DNA from: CAYWMD01 sp964458575
GTDB lineage: Bacteria > Verrucomicrobiota > Verrucomicrobiia > Limisphaerales > JADLHS01
DNA length: 64,000 bases
Reading direction: 5' to 3'
NCBI GenBank assembly: GCA_964458575.1
Contig: CAYWMD010000031.1
Span: 1-64,000 of the forward strand
The number at the start of each line of letters is the position of its first letter. The stretch's first letter is position 1. Positions 35,651 through 44,619 of this stretch are shown here, in pieces. A model generated the notes under the pieces. That model did no database searches. It saw only the letters and a program-made list of their open reading frames with translations, and was not told the DNA's origin. A program made the position numbers and the translations under genes.

Positions 35651-37390
35651 TCAATGCGCCGCGGTGAGCAACAGCACCTGTTCGAGGGTGGATGCGCCTT
35701 CGCGGGCGCGGTCCAGCGCGACCATGCGCAAGGTTCGCATGCCCTGGCCGATCGCGATCTTGCCCATCTCGCGCGTGTTGGCGCGGGCGATGATCAGCTT
35801 GCGGATTTCGTCGGTGGTGGTCATGGCCTCGATGATCGCCATACGGCCGGCGTAACCAGAGTTCTTGCACCGATCACAACCGCGCCCGCGGTAGAGGGTC
35901 ACGCCGTCAAAGATGCTCGGATCAATGTTGAGATCCTGATACATCTTGGCCGGGTAGGTGACCGGCTCCTTGCAATGCGAACAAATGCGGCGCATGAGCC
36001 GTTGGGCACAGGAAAGAATGACCGAGGACGAGATCAAGAACGGAGCAATGCCCATGTCGTCGAGACGCGCGATGGCGCCGGGCGCATCGTTACAGTGCAT
36101 GGTGCTCAACACCTGGTGGCCGGTGAGCGCGGCTTCAATGGCGATTTCCGCGGTTTCGGTGTCGCGAATTTCGCCGATCATGATGATGTCCGGGTCCTGG
36201 CGCAAAATCGAGCGCAGGGCGTTGGCAAAGGTGAGGCCAATTTCCTTTTTGACCGGCACCTGGTTGATGCCGGGCACCTGGAACTCAACCGGATCTTCAA
36301 CGGTGATGATGTTGTAAATGGGGTTGTTAAGCTCGTTGAGCGCGGAGTAAAGGGTGGTGGTTTTGCCCGAGCCGGTGGGGCCGGTAACCAGGATCAAGCC
36401 GTGCGGCGCATCCACAGCGGCCTTGAATTGCTGGAACGTGTCCGGATCCAGGCCCAGCTTGTCAATGCTCGCCGAGAGATTCGATTTGTCCAAGACGCGA
36501 AGCACGATTTTTTCACCATGGACCGTGGGCATGATGGAAACGCGCAGATCGTAGTCTTTGCCGCCGACGCGGACGCGCATCCGGCCGTCCTGTGGCAGCC
36601 GGCGTTCCGCGATGTCGAGACTGGACATGATTTTGAAGCGGGACGCCAGCGCGAGTTGCATCTGCTTGGGCGGCGGGGTGGCGTCCACCAGAACGCCGTC
36701 CACGCGGTAGCGCAGCCGCAGCGCTTTCTCAAACGGTTCGATGTGCACGTCGCTCGCGCGATCCTTGATCGCCTGGACCAGAATGATGTTGGCGAGCTTG
36801 ATGACCGGCGCTTCCTCGCTGGAAGCCGCCAACTGGTCGAGGTTGACCTCTTCGACGGTTTCTTTGACGGTTTCGACACTATCGGTTTCTTCGTCGTTGT
36901 CGGCCCGTTTCTGCGCATCTTGAATGATGTCCTCCATGCTACCGCTCTTGGCCGCATCGAGGTTGTTCAGCTTGTCAATGATGGACTTCTCGGAGGCGAT
37001 GAAGGGCATCACCTCAAGTTTGGTGATGCGTTTGACATCATCCATGGCCAGCACGTTGAGCGGGTCGGCCATGGCGATGAAAAGTTTGTTTTCGAGACGG
37101 CTGATGGGAACGATTTTGTGGTTGTGCGCGACTTCGCGCGGCAGCAGGTCCGCCACCTCCCCGGGAATGCTGAGACGACCGAGATTGATGGGCGGCACGT
37201 TGAGCACCCGGCCCATCGAGACGGTCATGTCCTGTTCACTCACGTAGGACTTTTCGAGCACGAGCTTGATGAACCGCGTGCCTTCCTTCTTCTGTTGCTC
37301 CATCAATTCTTCAACCTGTTTGGTGGTCAACAGGCCGTCCTCGATGAGCGCGTCGGCGATGCGTTCGCCAAATGATTTGATGGCAGCCAT
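35651..37390 (-). CDS. Type IV pilus/type II secretion assembly ATPase (PilB/GspE)
   Basis: This 579-aa AAA-type secretion ATPase has an N-terminal MshEN/GspE-N domain (residues 10-150), a linker, and the catalytic core. Visible are Walker A GPTGSGKTTT, the Asp box VEDPVEFQVPGINQV, Walker B IMIGEIRDTETAEIA, the His box GHQVLSTMHCNDA, and a tetracysteine zinc site, CSHC and CDRC. It powers pilin polymerisation or pseudopilus assembly at the inner membrane. A TPR protein with a second MshEN-like part ends 3 nt upstream, so the two are co-expressed. Confidence 0.93.
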   Translation of the reverse strand: MAAIKSFGERIADALIEDGLLTTKQVEELMEQQKKEGTRFIKLVLEKSYVSEQDMTVSMGRVLNVPPINLGRLSIPGEVADLLPREVAHNHKIVPISRLENKLFIAMADPLNVLAMDDVKRITKLEVMPFIASEKSIIDKLNNLDAAKSGSMEDIIQDAQKRADNDEETDSVETVKETVEEVNLDQLAASSEEAPVIKLANIILVQAIKDRASDVHIEPFEKALRLRYRVDGVLVDATPPPKQMQLALASRFKIMSSLDIAERRLPQDGRMRVRVGGKDYDLRVSIMPTVHGEKIVLRVLDKSNLSASIDKLGLDPDTFQQFKAAVDAPHGLILVTGPTGSGKTTTLYSALNELNNPIYNIITVEDPVEFQVPGINQVPVKKEIGLTFANALRSILRQDPDIIMIGEIRDTETAEIAIEAALTGHQVLSTMHCNDAPGAIARLDDMGIAPFLISSSVILSCAQRLMRRICSHCKEPVTYPAKMYQDLNIDPSIFDGVTLYRGRGCDRCKNSGYAGRMAIIEAMTTTDEIRKLIIARANTREMGKIAIGQGMRTLRMVALDRAREGASTLEQVLLLTAAH

Positions 37391-37393
37391 GGT

Positions 37394-38251
37394 TTAGCGA
37401 AAAGCTTTGCGGAGATTCTTGACGAGATCCAGCGGGGGCACGAGATACCACAGCAGGCGGTTGGCGGTGGCTTCCGCAAGTTCCTTGGCCGCCTGCTGGT
37501 TGAACGGATTGGCCGTGGCCACGAGCACGGATTTGCTCATGCGGTCGAACGGCATCACGCACCAGCGGCGGCAGGTCTCCGCGGGAAAACTTCGAGCCAG
37601 TTCGAGATCAATGTCGTACTTGTCCATCGGCAGGAACGCGACACGCGTCTTATCGGTCAGGAGCTTCAACGATCTGTCTATTGGCAAAATGCCCTTGTCC
37701 GACAGCAGTTGAATAAACGGTTCAACGACTGCATTAACCGGAGCGGCGGGATCCGGGGTGCTCCAACAGAGATCAAAGTCGCCGGACGTGATGACCTTGC
37801 TGTCAACGAATACCTTGTGCATCGCCTTGCGCCCATCCTCGATCTGTGCGGCGGAGTGCTTCCCCGCCGGGTTCCGCATGAACTTGGTGGTCCCGTGGTC
37901 GGCCGCTTTGGCAATCGCGGCTGGTTCCGCCAGCACCGGCTGCACGGCCACGCTGTGCGATTTGCTTTCGATCTCTTTAAGCGCCGCCTGAACGTCCGGG
38001 TCGTTCGGGTGGCGTTGAAGGATGGTCTCGTACTCGAGGATGGCCGACGAAAACTGGCCCATCTGCACGTAGGCTTGCGCAATCCGTTTGGAGGTGCTGA
38101 TGACGTCCGTCTCGCGGCCCAGCTTGCTATAGGCTTCCTTGAGGATTTCGAGCGATTGATAGTCGTTGGGCTGCGATTGAGTGATGACTTCAAACATCTC
38201 AATCGTTTGCGACAACTGGGCTTCTTCGCTTTGGCTTAATGTGCTTGCCAT
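37394..38251 (-). CDS. TPR protein with GspE/PilB N-terminal-like domain
   Basis: A 285-aa protein from ATG 38251. The N-terminal 110 residues form TPR-like helices (LEILKEAYSKLGRETDVIST, AQAYVQMGQFSSAILEYETI). The C-terminal half, from LSDKGILPIDRSLKLLTDKT through FPAETCRRWCVMPFDRMSKS to VLVATANPFNQQAAKELAEA, resembles the MshEN domain at the start of PilB/GspE, which in relatives binds cyclic-di-GMP. It ends 3 nt before the ATPase gene. A role in regulating or docking the ATPase is inferred from the shared domain and operon. Confidence 0.8.
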   Translation of the reverse strand: MASTLSQSEEAQLSQTIEMFEVITQSQPNDYQSLEILKEAYSKLGRETDVISTSKRIAQAYVQMGQFSSAILEYETILQRHPNDPDVQAALKEIESKSHSVAVQPVLAEPAAIAKAADHGTTKFMRNPAGKHSAAQIEDGRKAMHKVFVDSKVITSGDFDLCWSTPDPAAPVNAVVEPFIQLLSDKGILPIDRSLKLLTDKTRVAFLPMDKYDIDLELARSFPAETCRRWCVMPFDRMSKSVLVATANPFNQQAAKELAEATANRLLWYLVPPLDLVKNLRKAFR

Positions 38252-38729
38252 GATCAATCTCTACGTGGCCGGCCATGTCAAACCCACACATGACACAGCG
38301 GGACGGCCGACTATCAGCAATCTGCTGGCCAGTCTAAATCGCTTTCGCCAATGGGGCAATCCTGCTTTACCGACCAGCGAGGTCCGCAGGACGGAGACAT
38401 GGCTGTCCCATTCTTGCGCGTTCAGGAATTGAACCCGGACAGTCGTTGGATTTGATCCGGAGCCAACCCCTCGAACACCACGCGACGCGCCAGACACTCT
38501 GGGATGATTCGAACCCGACCCGCAGTGAGCCAGGGGCAAGGGCGTAAACCCCATCGCCATCAGGCAGCGGACCGGGTTGATACGGGTTCTGCCTGACGTA
38601 CATCAGTCGCGTTCACCGACTTCATTGGCCGAACTAAAAACATTCCAATTAAGGCCACTTCCCACAATCTATGCTTCCCGATATATTAAGTTTGTGTTAG
38701 TTTTTGGCTGTCTTAAGAAAGATAATGTT
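38252..38729. other. Intergenic region between divergent genes
   Basis: No gene can be supported in this 478-nt stretch. Short open frames exist on both strands but show no family-like sequence. The AT-rich segment 38690-38729, with TATATTAAG and TTGTGTTAG, is a likely promoter area for the GNAT gene. Confidence 0.4.
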
Positions 38730-39314
38730 ATGCTACTTGAAGATGCGTTGGAGAAATTTCCGGTTGAAATGACCCTTTGGGACGGCACAGATTGCATCGT
38801 TCGCCCGGTGGAAAAGCGCGACGATGTGCGGCTGCAAAAATTCTTTCTTGCCGTGCCGGAGGAGGAGCGCCTTTTCGTCAAGCATCCGATCACGGACCGC
38901 ACGCTGTTTCGCCAATGGTGCCGTCAGCATGATTTTGATCGCAACCTGCCTTTGCTCATGCTCCACGGGAAGAAAGTCATCGGCGAGGCGACCCTCCATC
39001 AGCGCGGCGGGGGCTGGAAACGGCACGTCGGTTTGATAACGGTATTGACCCATCCCCAGTATCGCGGCCGCGACGTGGCCAAACTGCTTGTCGCTGAACT
39101 GATCGAAATCGCACATCACTGCGGCTTGCGCAAACTGGAAGCGGAATTGAACGGCGAACGTCGCGTGGCGATCCGCGCGCTGGCCCAGCTTGGTTTTCAT
39201 GAATTGATGTACCTCACTGATTACGTCATGGACATGAAGGCCATTACGCACGATTACGTGCTGATGGGCATGGACCTGAAGGTAAACGAGGAATACGCCG
39301 GCATCGGTGGATAG
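38730..39314 (+). CDS. GNAT-family acetyltransferase
   Basis: A 194-aa protein with the GNAT fold: DGTDCIVRPVEKRDD as strand 1, the acetyl-CoA-binding motif A VLTHPQYRGRDVAKLLVAEL (QYRGRDVA is the R/QxxGxG/A loop), and LRKLEAELNGERRVAIRALA followed by LGFHE. Acceptor unknown. I use ATG 38730, where the acetyltransferase-like sequence begins; the open extension upstream is not family-like. It is a stand-alone gene. Confidence 0.85.
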   Translation: MLLEDALEKFPVEMTLWDGTDCIVRPVEKRDDVRLQKFFLAVPEEERLFVKHPITDRTLFRQWCRQHDFDRNLPLLMLHGKKVIGEATLHQRGGGWKRHVGLITVLTHPQYRGRDVAKLLVAELIEIAHHCGLRKLEAELNGERRVAIRALAQLGFHELMYLTDYVMDMKAITHDYVLMGMDLKVNEEYAGIGG

Positions 39315-39412
39315 AATCGCACCGGCTCTGCACCCCGTCGAAGCGTAATGGCCGGCCATTGGCCGGCATTTCGGCTGTCATTCTCTAACCGGGCGTGTCA
39401 TGCTCGTGTTCC

Positions 39413-40309
39413 GTGAAACTGCTTCCTTTGCTTTTGCTGCTCGCGACAACGGCCTGGTCCGGGGAGAAGCCGCTGGAATCCTATGCCGCGTACGGCCGGC
39501 TCATCGTCACGCAATTTGTCGCCGCACCCTTTCCCCATCCAAACCGGAGTAACGGCCACAAATGGGGACACGATTTTTTTCCGGCGGACAAACATTACAA
39601 CGACAGCACCGTGGCGATTTTCATTCCCAAGGGTTTTCGTCCTGACAAGGAGGTGGATTTCGTCGTTCACTTTCATGGTTGGGGTAATCACATGTCGCTG
39701 GTGCTGGACCAGCATCAACTCATCGAACAACTCGTTGCGAGCAAACGCAACGCCGTGCTCGTCGTTCCCCAGGGGCCGCGCGACGCTTCGGACTCCTATG
39801 GCGGCAAGCTCGAAGATCCGGACGGCTTCAAGCGTTTCATGGATGAGACAATGGCGACGTTGCGTTCCGGCGATGATCGCTCTTTTCAACAGGCGCGCAT
39901 TGGAAAAATCATTCTCTCGGCCCACAGCGGCGGATACCACGCCATTGCATTCATCCTGGCGCAAGGCGGTCTGACCGACCAGGTGCGCGAGGTGTGGTTG
40001 TTTGACGGCTTCTACGGCCAGACGGAGAAATACGTGAACTGGATCGAACGGCAACCTGGTCGTTTTGTGGATCTCTACACCGAAAAAGGCGGCACGAAAG
40101 ATGAAACCGAAAAACTCATGGCCGATCTAAAATCGAAAGGGACGAAGTTTCTCTCCACGGAAGAATTGAAAGCCACGCCGCCCGAACTGCAAACAAACCG
40201 GCTGGTCTTCCTGTTCACCGCGGTTTCACATGCGAACGTCCTCCAGGAACACAAGGCGTTTGGCCGGTTTTTGGAGACCAGTTGCCTTGAAGAAATAAAG
40301 TCCCGCTAA
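39413..40309 (+). CDS. Secreted alpha/beta-hydrolase-like protein
   Basis: A 298-aa product from GTG 39413 begins with a signal peptide (VKLLPLLLLLATTAWSG). The mature part has the order of an alpha/beta hydrolase: VDFVVHFHGWGNH with an oxyanion-type HGWG, NAVLVVPQGP, and the nucleophile elbow IILSAHSGGYHAIAF (serine in AHSGGY). A late histidine in TAVSHANVLQ could complete the triad. Substrate unknown; an esterase or peptidase acting in the periplasm is possible. Confidence 0.75.
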   Translation: MKLLPLLLLLATTAWSGEKPLESYAAYGRLIVTQFVAAPFPHPNRSNGHKWGHDFFPADKHYNDSTVAIFIPKGFRPDKEVDFVVHFHGWGNHMSLVLDQHQLIEQLVASKRNAVLVVPQGPRDASDSYGGKLEDPDGFKRFMDETMATLRSGDDRSFQQARIGKIILSAHSGGYHAIAFILAQGGLTDQVREVWLFDGFYGQTEKYVNWIERQPGRFVDLYTEKGGTKDETEKLMADLKSKGTKFLSTEELKATPPELQTNRLVFLFTAVSHANVLQEHKAFGRFLETSCLEEIKSR

Positions 40310-40388
40310 ACGGACGGCGGATGCGGCTCGCGCGCGGTCGAAGGCTTCGGATCAATTCGCATGGCTTCTCGTTAGCCTTGGGTGCGCC

Positions 40389-40793
40389 TCAAGGCTGGCT
40401 GGTAATCTTCTGCCACTCCAACCCTTGCGCTCCGGCGTAAATTGCGAATGCCTTTTCGTTTTGGATGAGCACCGCTCGCACCACGCTTGAATCATCGGCA
40501 TAGCCCAGATTCAGGATGCTGTCGGGAATGATGCCCAGTTTCTTGTGTGCGTAAATCAGCGCGAAAACCGATTGGGCCACCGCGAAGTACGGTAACTCGT
40601 CATACGCACCTTCCGCGGCGTCTTCCACGGCGTCCGCCAGAAATTCCAACTGGTCCACCAGATGGGGAAACTGCGGTGCCTGAATCTGGGTGAATTCCAG
40701 TTTCCACTGTGGCAAAAGCGGTAGGACCTTTTTCGCAATTGCGGGCGTGATGCTCGCCGCGCCGTTGTTTACGAATTTTACGATCTCTGGCAT
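40389..40793 (-). CDS. DUF1232 (YkvA-like) protein
   Basis: The 134-aa protein contains a DUF1232-like core: YDELPYFAVAQSVFALIYAH, IIPDSILNLGYADDSSVVRA. The pattern of PxD(x)I, a GYADD turn and VV is the family hallmark. DUF1232 proteins are small, often membrane-associated, and of unknown function; here the core is only mildly hydrophobic. It is monocistronic as far as I can see. Confidence 0.75.
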   Translation of the reverse strand: MPEIVKFVNNGAASITPAIAKKVLPLLPQWKLEFTQIQAPQFPHLVDQLEFLADAVEDAAEGAYDELPYFAVAQSVFALIYAHKKLGIIPDSILNLGYADDSSVVRAVLIQNEKAFAIYAGAQGLEWQKITSQP

Positions 40794-40883
40794 GGCCGAA
40801 GTCTAGCGGAACGCAAGTAGCTGACAAATCAAAATCCGCCGAAAAATAGACCGACCGGTTGGTATAGATCGCTAAGCGTTTTG

Positions 40884-41643
40884 TCATTTGTGTTTTGCCT
40901 GATCGCCATTGGTCCCGCTCGCAAGAATTCCCTCTGCTGCCGCTCTATCCGCACTCAGGACGTACACGACGTAATGTCTTCTTTTGGTGTCTCCGTCCAC
41001 GTTCTTCAATGGTCGGATCGTTGCAGGAATTCCCTTCTTCCTTATCATCAACATGGCCTTCGTGGCATCGGCCGAGTCTTCGAAACTCTTGATTCCCGCA
41101 ACTTGAGCATCTTGAAGAATCGTGGCCGCCAGTTTGAGGCGGTCATGCGGAACCAATAACCTGTAGCCACGCTGCCGGTTTTCGGACGATGTCTCAGAGG
41201 GACGGAGCACGACTTCTTGGATTCCCGATAGATATAATCCCGCCAAGGCTTCTTCGGCGCGATTCAGATCGTTGTAGGTTTCGACACAGGAATCCGCCGC
41301 TGCAATTGTCTGAGCGATTTCTACGTCAATGGATGCGGAGGCACTCTTGTTTGCGAGTTTCTGAATCACGTCGCTGCCAACAAACTGAATCGCCCGGTTG
41401 ACAGACGAGTTTGTCAAGCCCATGCGCTGCGCAAGTCTGCGCAAGTCGGCCCGCTGAATTTGCCAAGTGCATGGCAGTCTCCAGATTGGTCCGGGTTCTC
41501 GCCAACTCGGCGTCAGCCGCGGCTACTGTGCGGCCCTTTGGCCGTTGTAGATTTCTCACGAACATCGTCGTCATTCCGATAACCCCAAGATGATCAAAAT
41601 CAACGTGAGTTGAAGGCAGCGTGATCTGGAGGTGGCGGAACAC
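40884..41643 (-). pseudogene. Frameshifted gene, function unknown (broken by a 10-bp tandem duplication)
   Basis: Two minus-strand frames make one protein. The upstream frame (start GTG 41643 or ATG 41574) reads LARTRTNLETAMHLANSAGRLAQ and then derails; the downstream frame continues RMGLTNSSVNRAIQFVGSD to the stop at 40884. The switch falls on a perfect tandem duplication of 10 nt at 41428-41447. Removing one unit joins the two frames exactly (AGRLAQ-RMGLTN). The restored protein would be about 230 aa. No family is recognised; the C-terminal part has a repeated strand-helix pattern. It begins 9 nt after dacB on the same strand. Confidence 0.7.
41427..41447. repeat. 10-bp tandem duplication causing a frameshift
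   Basis: TGCGCAAGTC occurs twice in direct succession at 41428-41437 and 41438-41447, preceded by a C so that the register can slide by one. Ten bases shift the reading frame of the minus-strand gene by one. A sequencing or assembly artefact is possible but less likely for a short, non-homopolymer duplication. Confidence 0.85.
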
Positions 41644-41652
41644 ATGGGGACA

Positions 41653-43188
41653 TCACTCGTCACTCCGGCCGGCAAACCCTGCGAGTAACACCGCAATTCT
41701 GTCTATCTCCGCCCGGGCCGAGTGCTCCGCGTCCGGCGGGGCGTAACGATTAAGCATGATTGAAAAGGCCAGATGCTCCCCCGCCGCTGTGGTGACGTAG
41801 CCGGAAAGCGAGTTGGCCCAGCGCAACGTGCCCGTTTTCGCCCGCGCGTTGCCGGCGGCGGGAGTGTTCTTCATCCGGTTTCGCAGCGTGCCGTCCACCC
41901 CGGCTATCGGCAATCCCTGGGTGTAGCTGTCTGCCTCCGGATGCCGGCTCATGAAGCGCAGCAGCTTCACGATGGCTTCGGGCGTCGTGAGATTATTGCG
42001 CGAGAGACCCGAACCTTCCTCGAATTGCACCTCGGCACGGCTCACCCCGGTTTTGTCGAGGAACTTTTCCAGCTCGAGGATGCCTGCATCTTCAGAAGTC
42101 AACCTCGTTGAATTCGCGGCCGCGTCCAAAGCCCCGATGTGCGCCAGCACGAGATCAGTGTAGAGATTCTGCGACGGCTTCAGGACTTCGCGCACGATGT
42201 CGCGCATGGGTCGGGATTCAACCGCGCCCAATTCCACCAACTGACTGCGATTGAGCGGCTGCCCCTGCCGTTCCAACCAGCCAACGGTGCGCACTTTGCC
42301 GTTCACCTTGATGCCGTGGCGCGCCAGCGCCTCCTTGAAAAGTGCAACAAACAGGCCGGCTGGATTGTGAACCGTCACCGTCTCGGTATAACCCTTGTCG
42401 TCCGACGGCATCTGTCCGGTAACGTAGATCACATTCTGTTCAATGGGCCGGTACAAGTTGATCTTGCGCCGGATGCCGTTCGTCCCAGTCGTCGTGCGAT
42501 TGCTCAATACGAGAAAGCTGGTCGCAGGTGACAACGCGAGCTGGCAGGGTGTATCACATTTCGTCCCCGGCTTGATAGAGAGTTCCAAAGTGTTGTCATT
42601 GACCGTGAGGGCCGAAATTTCCGCGCCGTAGTAATACTCCATGTCGTCCCACGACCAACCCGAACCGTACGGCGGACCCTGTATAAAACTGTCGTCGCCA
42701 ACGAGGTCGCCTGAGATGCGGCGGACTCCCGCATTAGTGAGTGCGGCCACCAATGGTTCAAGCGCGGCAAAAATGTCTTCCCCGTGCAACCGGGCATTAA
42801 TGGTCGGATCCCCCCGGCCATAAACAATCAAGTCGCCCTTGAGCGTGCCGGACCGGTTGGGTCTGGCTTTGGCGTAGAGCGAAGTCCGGATGCGATAGTT
42901 TCCGCCCAGACGATCCAGCGCGAGCGCCATGGTGAAGAGTTTGCAGTTGGACGCCGGACTGAGAAGCTTTCCGGAGTTGTGCTCGAAAACTGTCCTGCCC
43001 GTGTCGAGTGAAACCACCTTCACCCCCCAGGTGGCCGCATCGAACCGGGGCTGTGCCACGTGTGCCGCCAGTTGCTGCCGCGTAGCTTCAAGGGTCTTCG
43101 CCTGACTGGCGTCTTGCGCTGATGCCGACACCGTCAACAACACAAACAGCCCTGCGCCGATTTTGTAGAATGCTGATCGTGCCTGCAT
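41653..43188 (-). CDS. dacB: D-alanyl-D-alanine carboxypeptidase/endopeptidase (PBP4 type)
   Basis: A 511-aa exported penicillin-binding protein of the peptidase S13 family. A signal peptide (FVLLTVSASAQ) is followed by the catalytic triad motifs: SxxK as S80-N-C-K83, SxN as SQN in KPSQNLYTDL, and KTG in ARAKTGTLRW. The large insert between SxxK and SxN typical of PBP4 is present (GDLIVYGRGDPT through the long beta domain). It trims or cleaves peptidoglycan cross-links in the periplasm. A lipoprotein gene lies 9 nt upstream and a frameshifted gene 9 nt downstream, so the three formed an operon. Confidence 0.93.
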   Translation of the reverse strand: MQARSAFYKIGAGLFVLLTVSASAQDASQAKTLEATRQQLAAHVAQPRFDAATWGVKVVSLDTGRTVFEHNSGKLLSPASNCKLFTMALALDRLGGNYRIRTSLYAKARPNRSGTLKGDLIVYGRGDPTINARLHGEDIFAALEPLVAALTNAGVRRISGDLVGDDSFIQGPPYGSGWSWDDMEYYYGAEISALTVNDNTLELSIKPGTKCDTPCQLALSPATSFLVLSNRTTTGTNGIRRKINLYRPIEQNVIYVTGQMPSDDKGYTETVTVHNPAGLFVALFKEALARHGIKVNGKVRTVGWLERQGQPLNRSQLVELGAVESRPMRDIVREVLKPSQNLYTDLVLAHIGALDAAANSTRLTSEDAGILELEKFLDKTGVSRAEVQFEEGSGLSRNNLTTPEAIVKLLRFMSRHPEADSYTQGLPIAGVDGTLRNRMKNTPAAGNARAKTGTLRWANSLSGYVTTAAGEHLAFSIMLNRYAPPDAEHSARAEIDRIAVLLAGFAGRSDE

Positions 43189-43197
43189 GCGTGAATC

Positions 43198-43707
43198 TCA
43201 TTCGGGCCGGTGCATTTCGAATCTGCCGCCGTCGTATTTCGACCGGTAGGTCGAGAAAAAATTGGTCGGCGAAGCACGGCCCTCGTAATAGTAAACACCG
43301 CCCGCCAGTCGGCCCAGGTTTTCCTCGCCATTGAATTCCCACCCGCCGTAATGCGGCTGGATTGCCAAAGGCACCGAGTAGCTGAAGCGAAAGACCTTTC
43401 CGTACGTGGCGCGGAAGCGCGCCGTGCAGCGATCGTTCCCCACCAAGGTGATCAAACAGCGCAACGCCCCGTTGTGCCCGTTGGTTTCGCTGATCCACCG
43501 TCCCTCCCACCGCCCTTCGATGGAATTGGCCGGGGTCGGTTGCTGCGCGGCCTTGTTCCAGTCGCGATTGAACGTCGAACAGCCGCACGTCAGCAGCAGG
43601 GTCAAACACGCTAGGAAAGTTGGGACGCCAGCAAGCCACGGCAGGTGGGGCGCACAACCACGGATGCCTGCCAACGGCTTGGACCACGAGCTTTTGGGCG
43701 ATTTCAC
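43198..43707 (-). CDS. Predicted exported or lipid-anchored beta-rich protein
   Basis: A 169-aa frame starting at GTG 43707. A hydrophobic segment (VPTFLACLTLLLTCGC) ends in a cysteine that could be a lipobox, although the residues before it (TCG) are not classical. The mature part is beta-rich: EGRWEGRWISETNGHNGALR, a strand pattern seen in small lipocalin-like lipoproteins. It precedes dacB by 9 nt. Function unknown, probably cell envelope. Confidence 0.7.
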   Translation of the reverse strand: MKSPKSSWSKPLAGIRGCAPHLPWLAGVPTFLACLTLLLTCGCSTFNRDWNKAAQQPTPANSIEGRWEGRWISETNGHNGALRCLITLVGNDRCTARFRATYGKVFRFSYSVPLAIQPHYGGWEFNGEENLGRLAGGVYYYEGRASPTNFFSTYRSKYDGGRFEMHRPE

Positions 43708-43764
43708 ACGTCAATTCTCTTTTCAAATCCCTCCCAAGCAAGCCGTTTTTGCGAAAACAAGGCA

Positions 43765-43794
43765 TTGACAGCCGGCCCCCGCTCTGATTACATC
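43765..43794 (+). promoter_or_regulatory. Candidate sigma-70-type promoter for rplU
   Basis: A perfect TTGACA at 43765-43770 is followed after 17-18 nt by TTACAT/TACATC (43788-43794). It lies 24 nt before the rplU start, which itself has a GGGGAAA ribosome-binding sequence. Transcription in the plus direction would read rplU-rpmA. Confidence 0.5.
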
Positions 43795-43817
43795 TCCGCC
43801 CCTTTGGGGAAAAAATT

Positions 43818-44129
43818 ATGTACGCCGTTTTGGAAACCGGAAGCAAACAGTATCGCGTCGCCGCGGGCGACACGGTGAAAATTGAACGCCTGACCGCTGA
43901 GAAAGGCGCGTCGGTCACTTTTGAGCGCGTGCTCATGGTCAACGCCGATGGCAAGGTCACCGTGGGTTCCCCCACCGTCTCCGGCGCCACCGTCGTCGCC
44001 GACGTGGTTGACCACATTCGCGGCGAGAAAAAGCTCACCTTCAAAATGAAGCGCCGCAAGGGCTATCACAAATCCATCGGTCACCGGCAGGAACTCACCG
44101 TGGTGAAGGTGAAGGAAATCAAAGTGTAA
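43818..44129 (+). CDS. rplU: 50S ribosomal protein L21
   Basis: The 103-aa protein is a standard L21: it opens MYAVLETGSKQYRVAAGDTV and ends with FKMKRRKGYHKSIGHRQ, the conserved RKGYRRKxGHRQ motif. L21 binds 23S rRNA in the large subunit. The usual order rplU-rpmA-obg is kept here. Confidence 0.97.
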   Translation: MYAVLETGSKQYRVAAGDTVKIERLTAEKGASVTFERVLMVNADGKVTVGSPTVSGATVVADVVDHIRGEKKLTFKMKRRKGYHKSIGHRQELTVVKVKEIKV

Positions 44130-44149
44130 CCGTTAAAGCGCTACCTCGT

Positions 44150-44209
44150 TGAACCGTTAAACCGGTCGGCGATGTAACGATGTAACGGTGCAACGTTTTA
44201 ACGATTCAA
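44150..44209 (+). repeat. 8-nt tandem repeats between rplU and rpmA
   Basis: The rplU-rpmA spacer holds degenerate octamers in tandem: CGATGTAA, CGATGTAA, CGGTGCAA, CGTTTTAA and CGATTCAA at 44170-44209, preceded by less regular CGTTGAAC and CGTTAAAC units. Such periodic spacers look like slippage products. They lengthen the spacer but leave the rpmA start intact. Confidence 0.7.
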
Positions 44210-44221
44210 CTTAACAAAGTT

Positions 44222-44479
44222 ATGGCACATAAAAAAGGTCAAGGCAGCGTCCGCAACGGACGCGACAGCGTCAGCAAACGTCTTGGGGTCAAAGCGTATG
44301 GCAGTGAATTCGTCACCGCTGGCAGCATCATCGTCCGGCAGCGTGGCACCAAGTTCGTCGCTGGCCAGAACGTCGGCACGGGCCGGGATTGGACGCTCTT
44401 CGCGCTGGTGGACGGCACGGTCAATTTCGACAAGAACGGCAAGCGCGTGAATGTTGTGGCCGAGCCGGCGAAGAACTGA
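44222..44479 (+). CDS. rpmA: 50S ribosomal protein L27
   Basis: The 85-aa protein starts MAHKKGQGSVRNGRDSVSKR, continuing LGVKAYGSEFVTAGSIIVRQ and RGTKFVAGQNVGTGRDWTLF. This is a canonical L27 whose N-terminus reaches the peptidyl-transferase centre. The start is not preceded by the cleavable extension seen in Firmicutes. A strong terminator follows. Confidence 0.97.
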   Translation: MAHKKGQGSVRNGRDSVSKRLGVKAYGSEFVTAGSIIVRQRGTKFVAGQNVGTGRDWTLFALVDGTVNFDKNGKRVNVVAEPAKN

Positions 44480-44498
44480 CGCCGGGAACTGATTTCAC

Positions 44499-44526
44499 GG
44501 CGAGGCCTCGCGCCTCGCCTTTTTTA
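44499..44526 (+). terminator. Intrinsic terminator after rpmA
   Basis: GGCGAGG (44499-44505) pairs with CCTCGCC (44513-44519), followed by TTTTTTATT. It separates rplU-rpmA from obg. Confidence 0.85.
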
Positions 44527-44619
44527 TTCTCCCCAAGTTTGATCGTATTCCTGCGTTTAATCCCATTTTGGCCGGTGGATAAATATTAAGCGGAAGCGCC
44601 AGAGCCGGCACTGAAGCCG

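Noticed and set aside
34997..37375. Long plus-strand open frame of nearly 800 codons opposite moeA and the PilB/GspE gene
   Set aside because: It is antisense to two genes with full motifs; its translation has no family-like sequence and is an effect of high GC.
38495..38525. GGTTCGAATC on the minus strand, like a tRNA T-loop
   Set aside because: The flanking bases do not form a T-stem and no anticodon or acceptor stem can be built around it.
43088..44059. Minus-strand frame spanning the dacB start, lipoprotein gene and rplU
   Set aside because: It overlaps three genes with better support on known motifs or signals.
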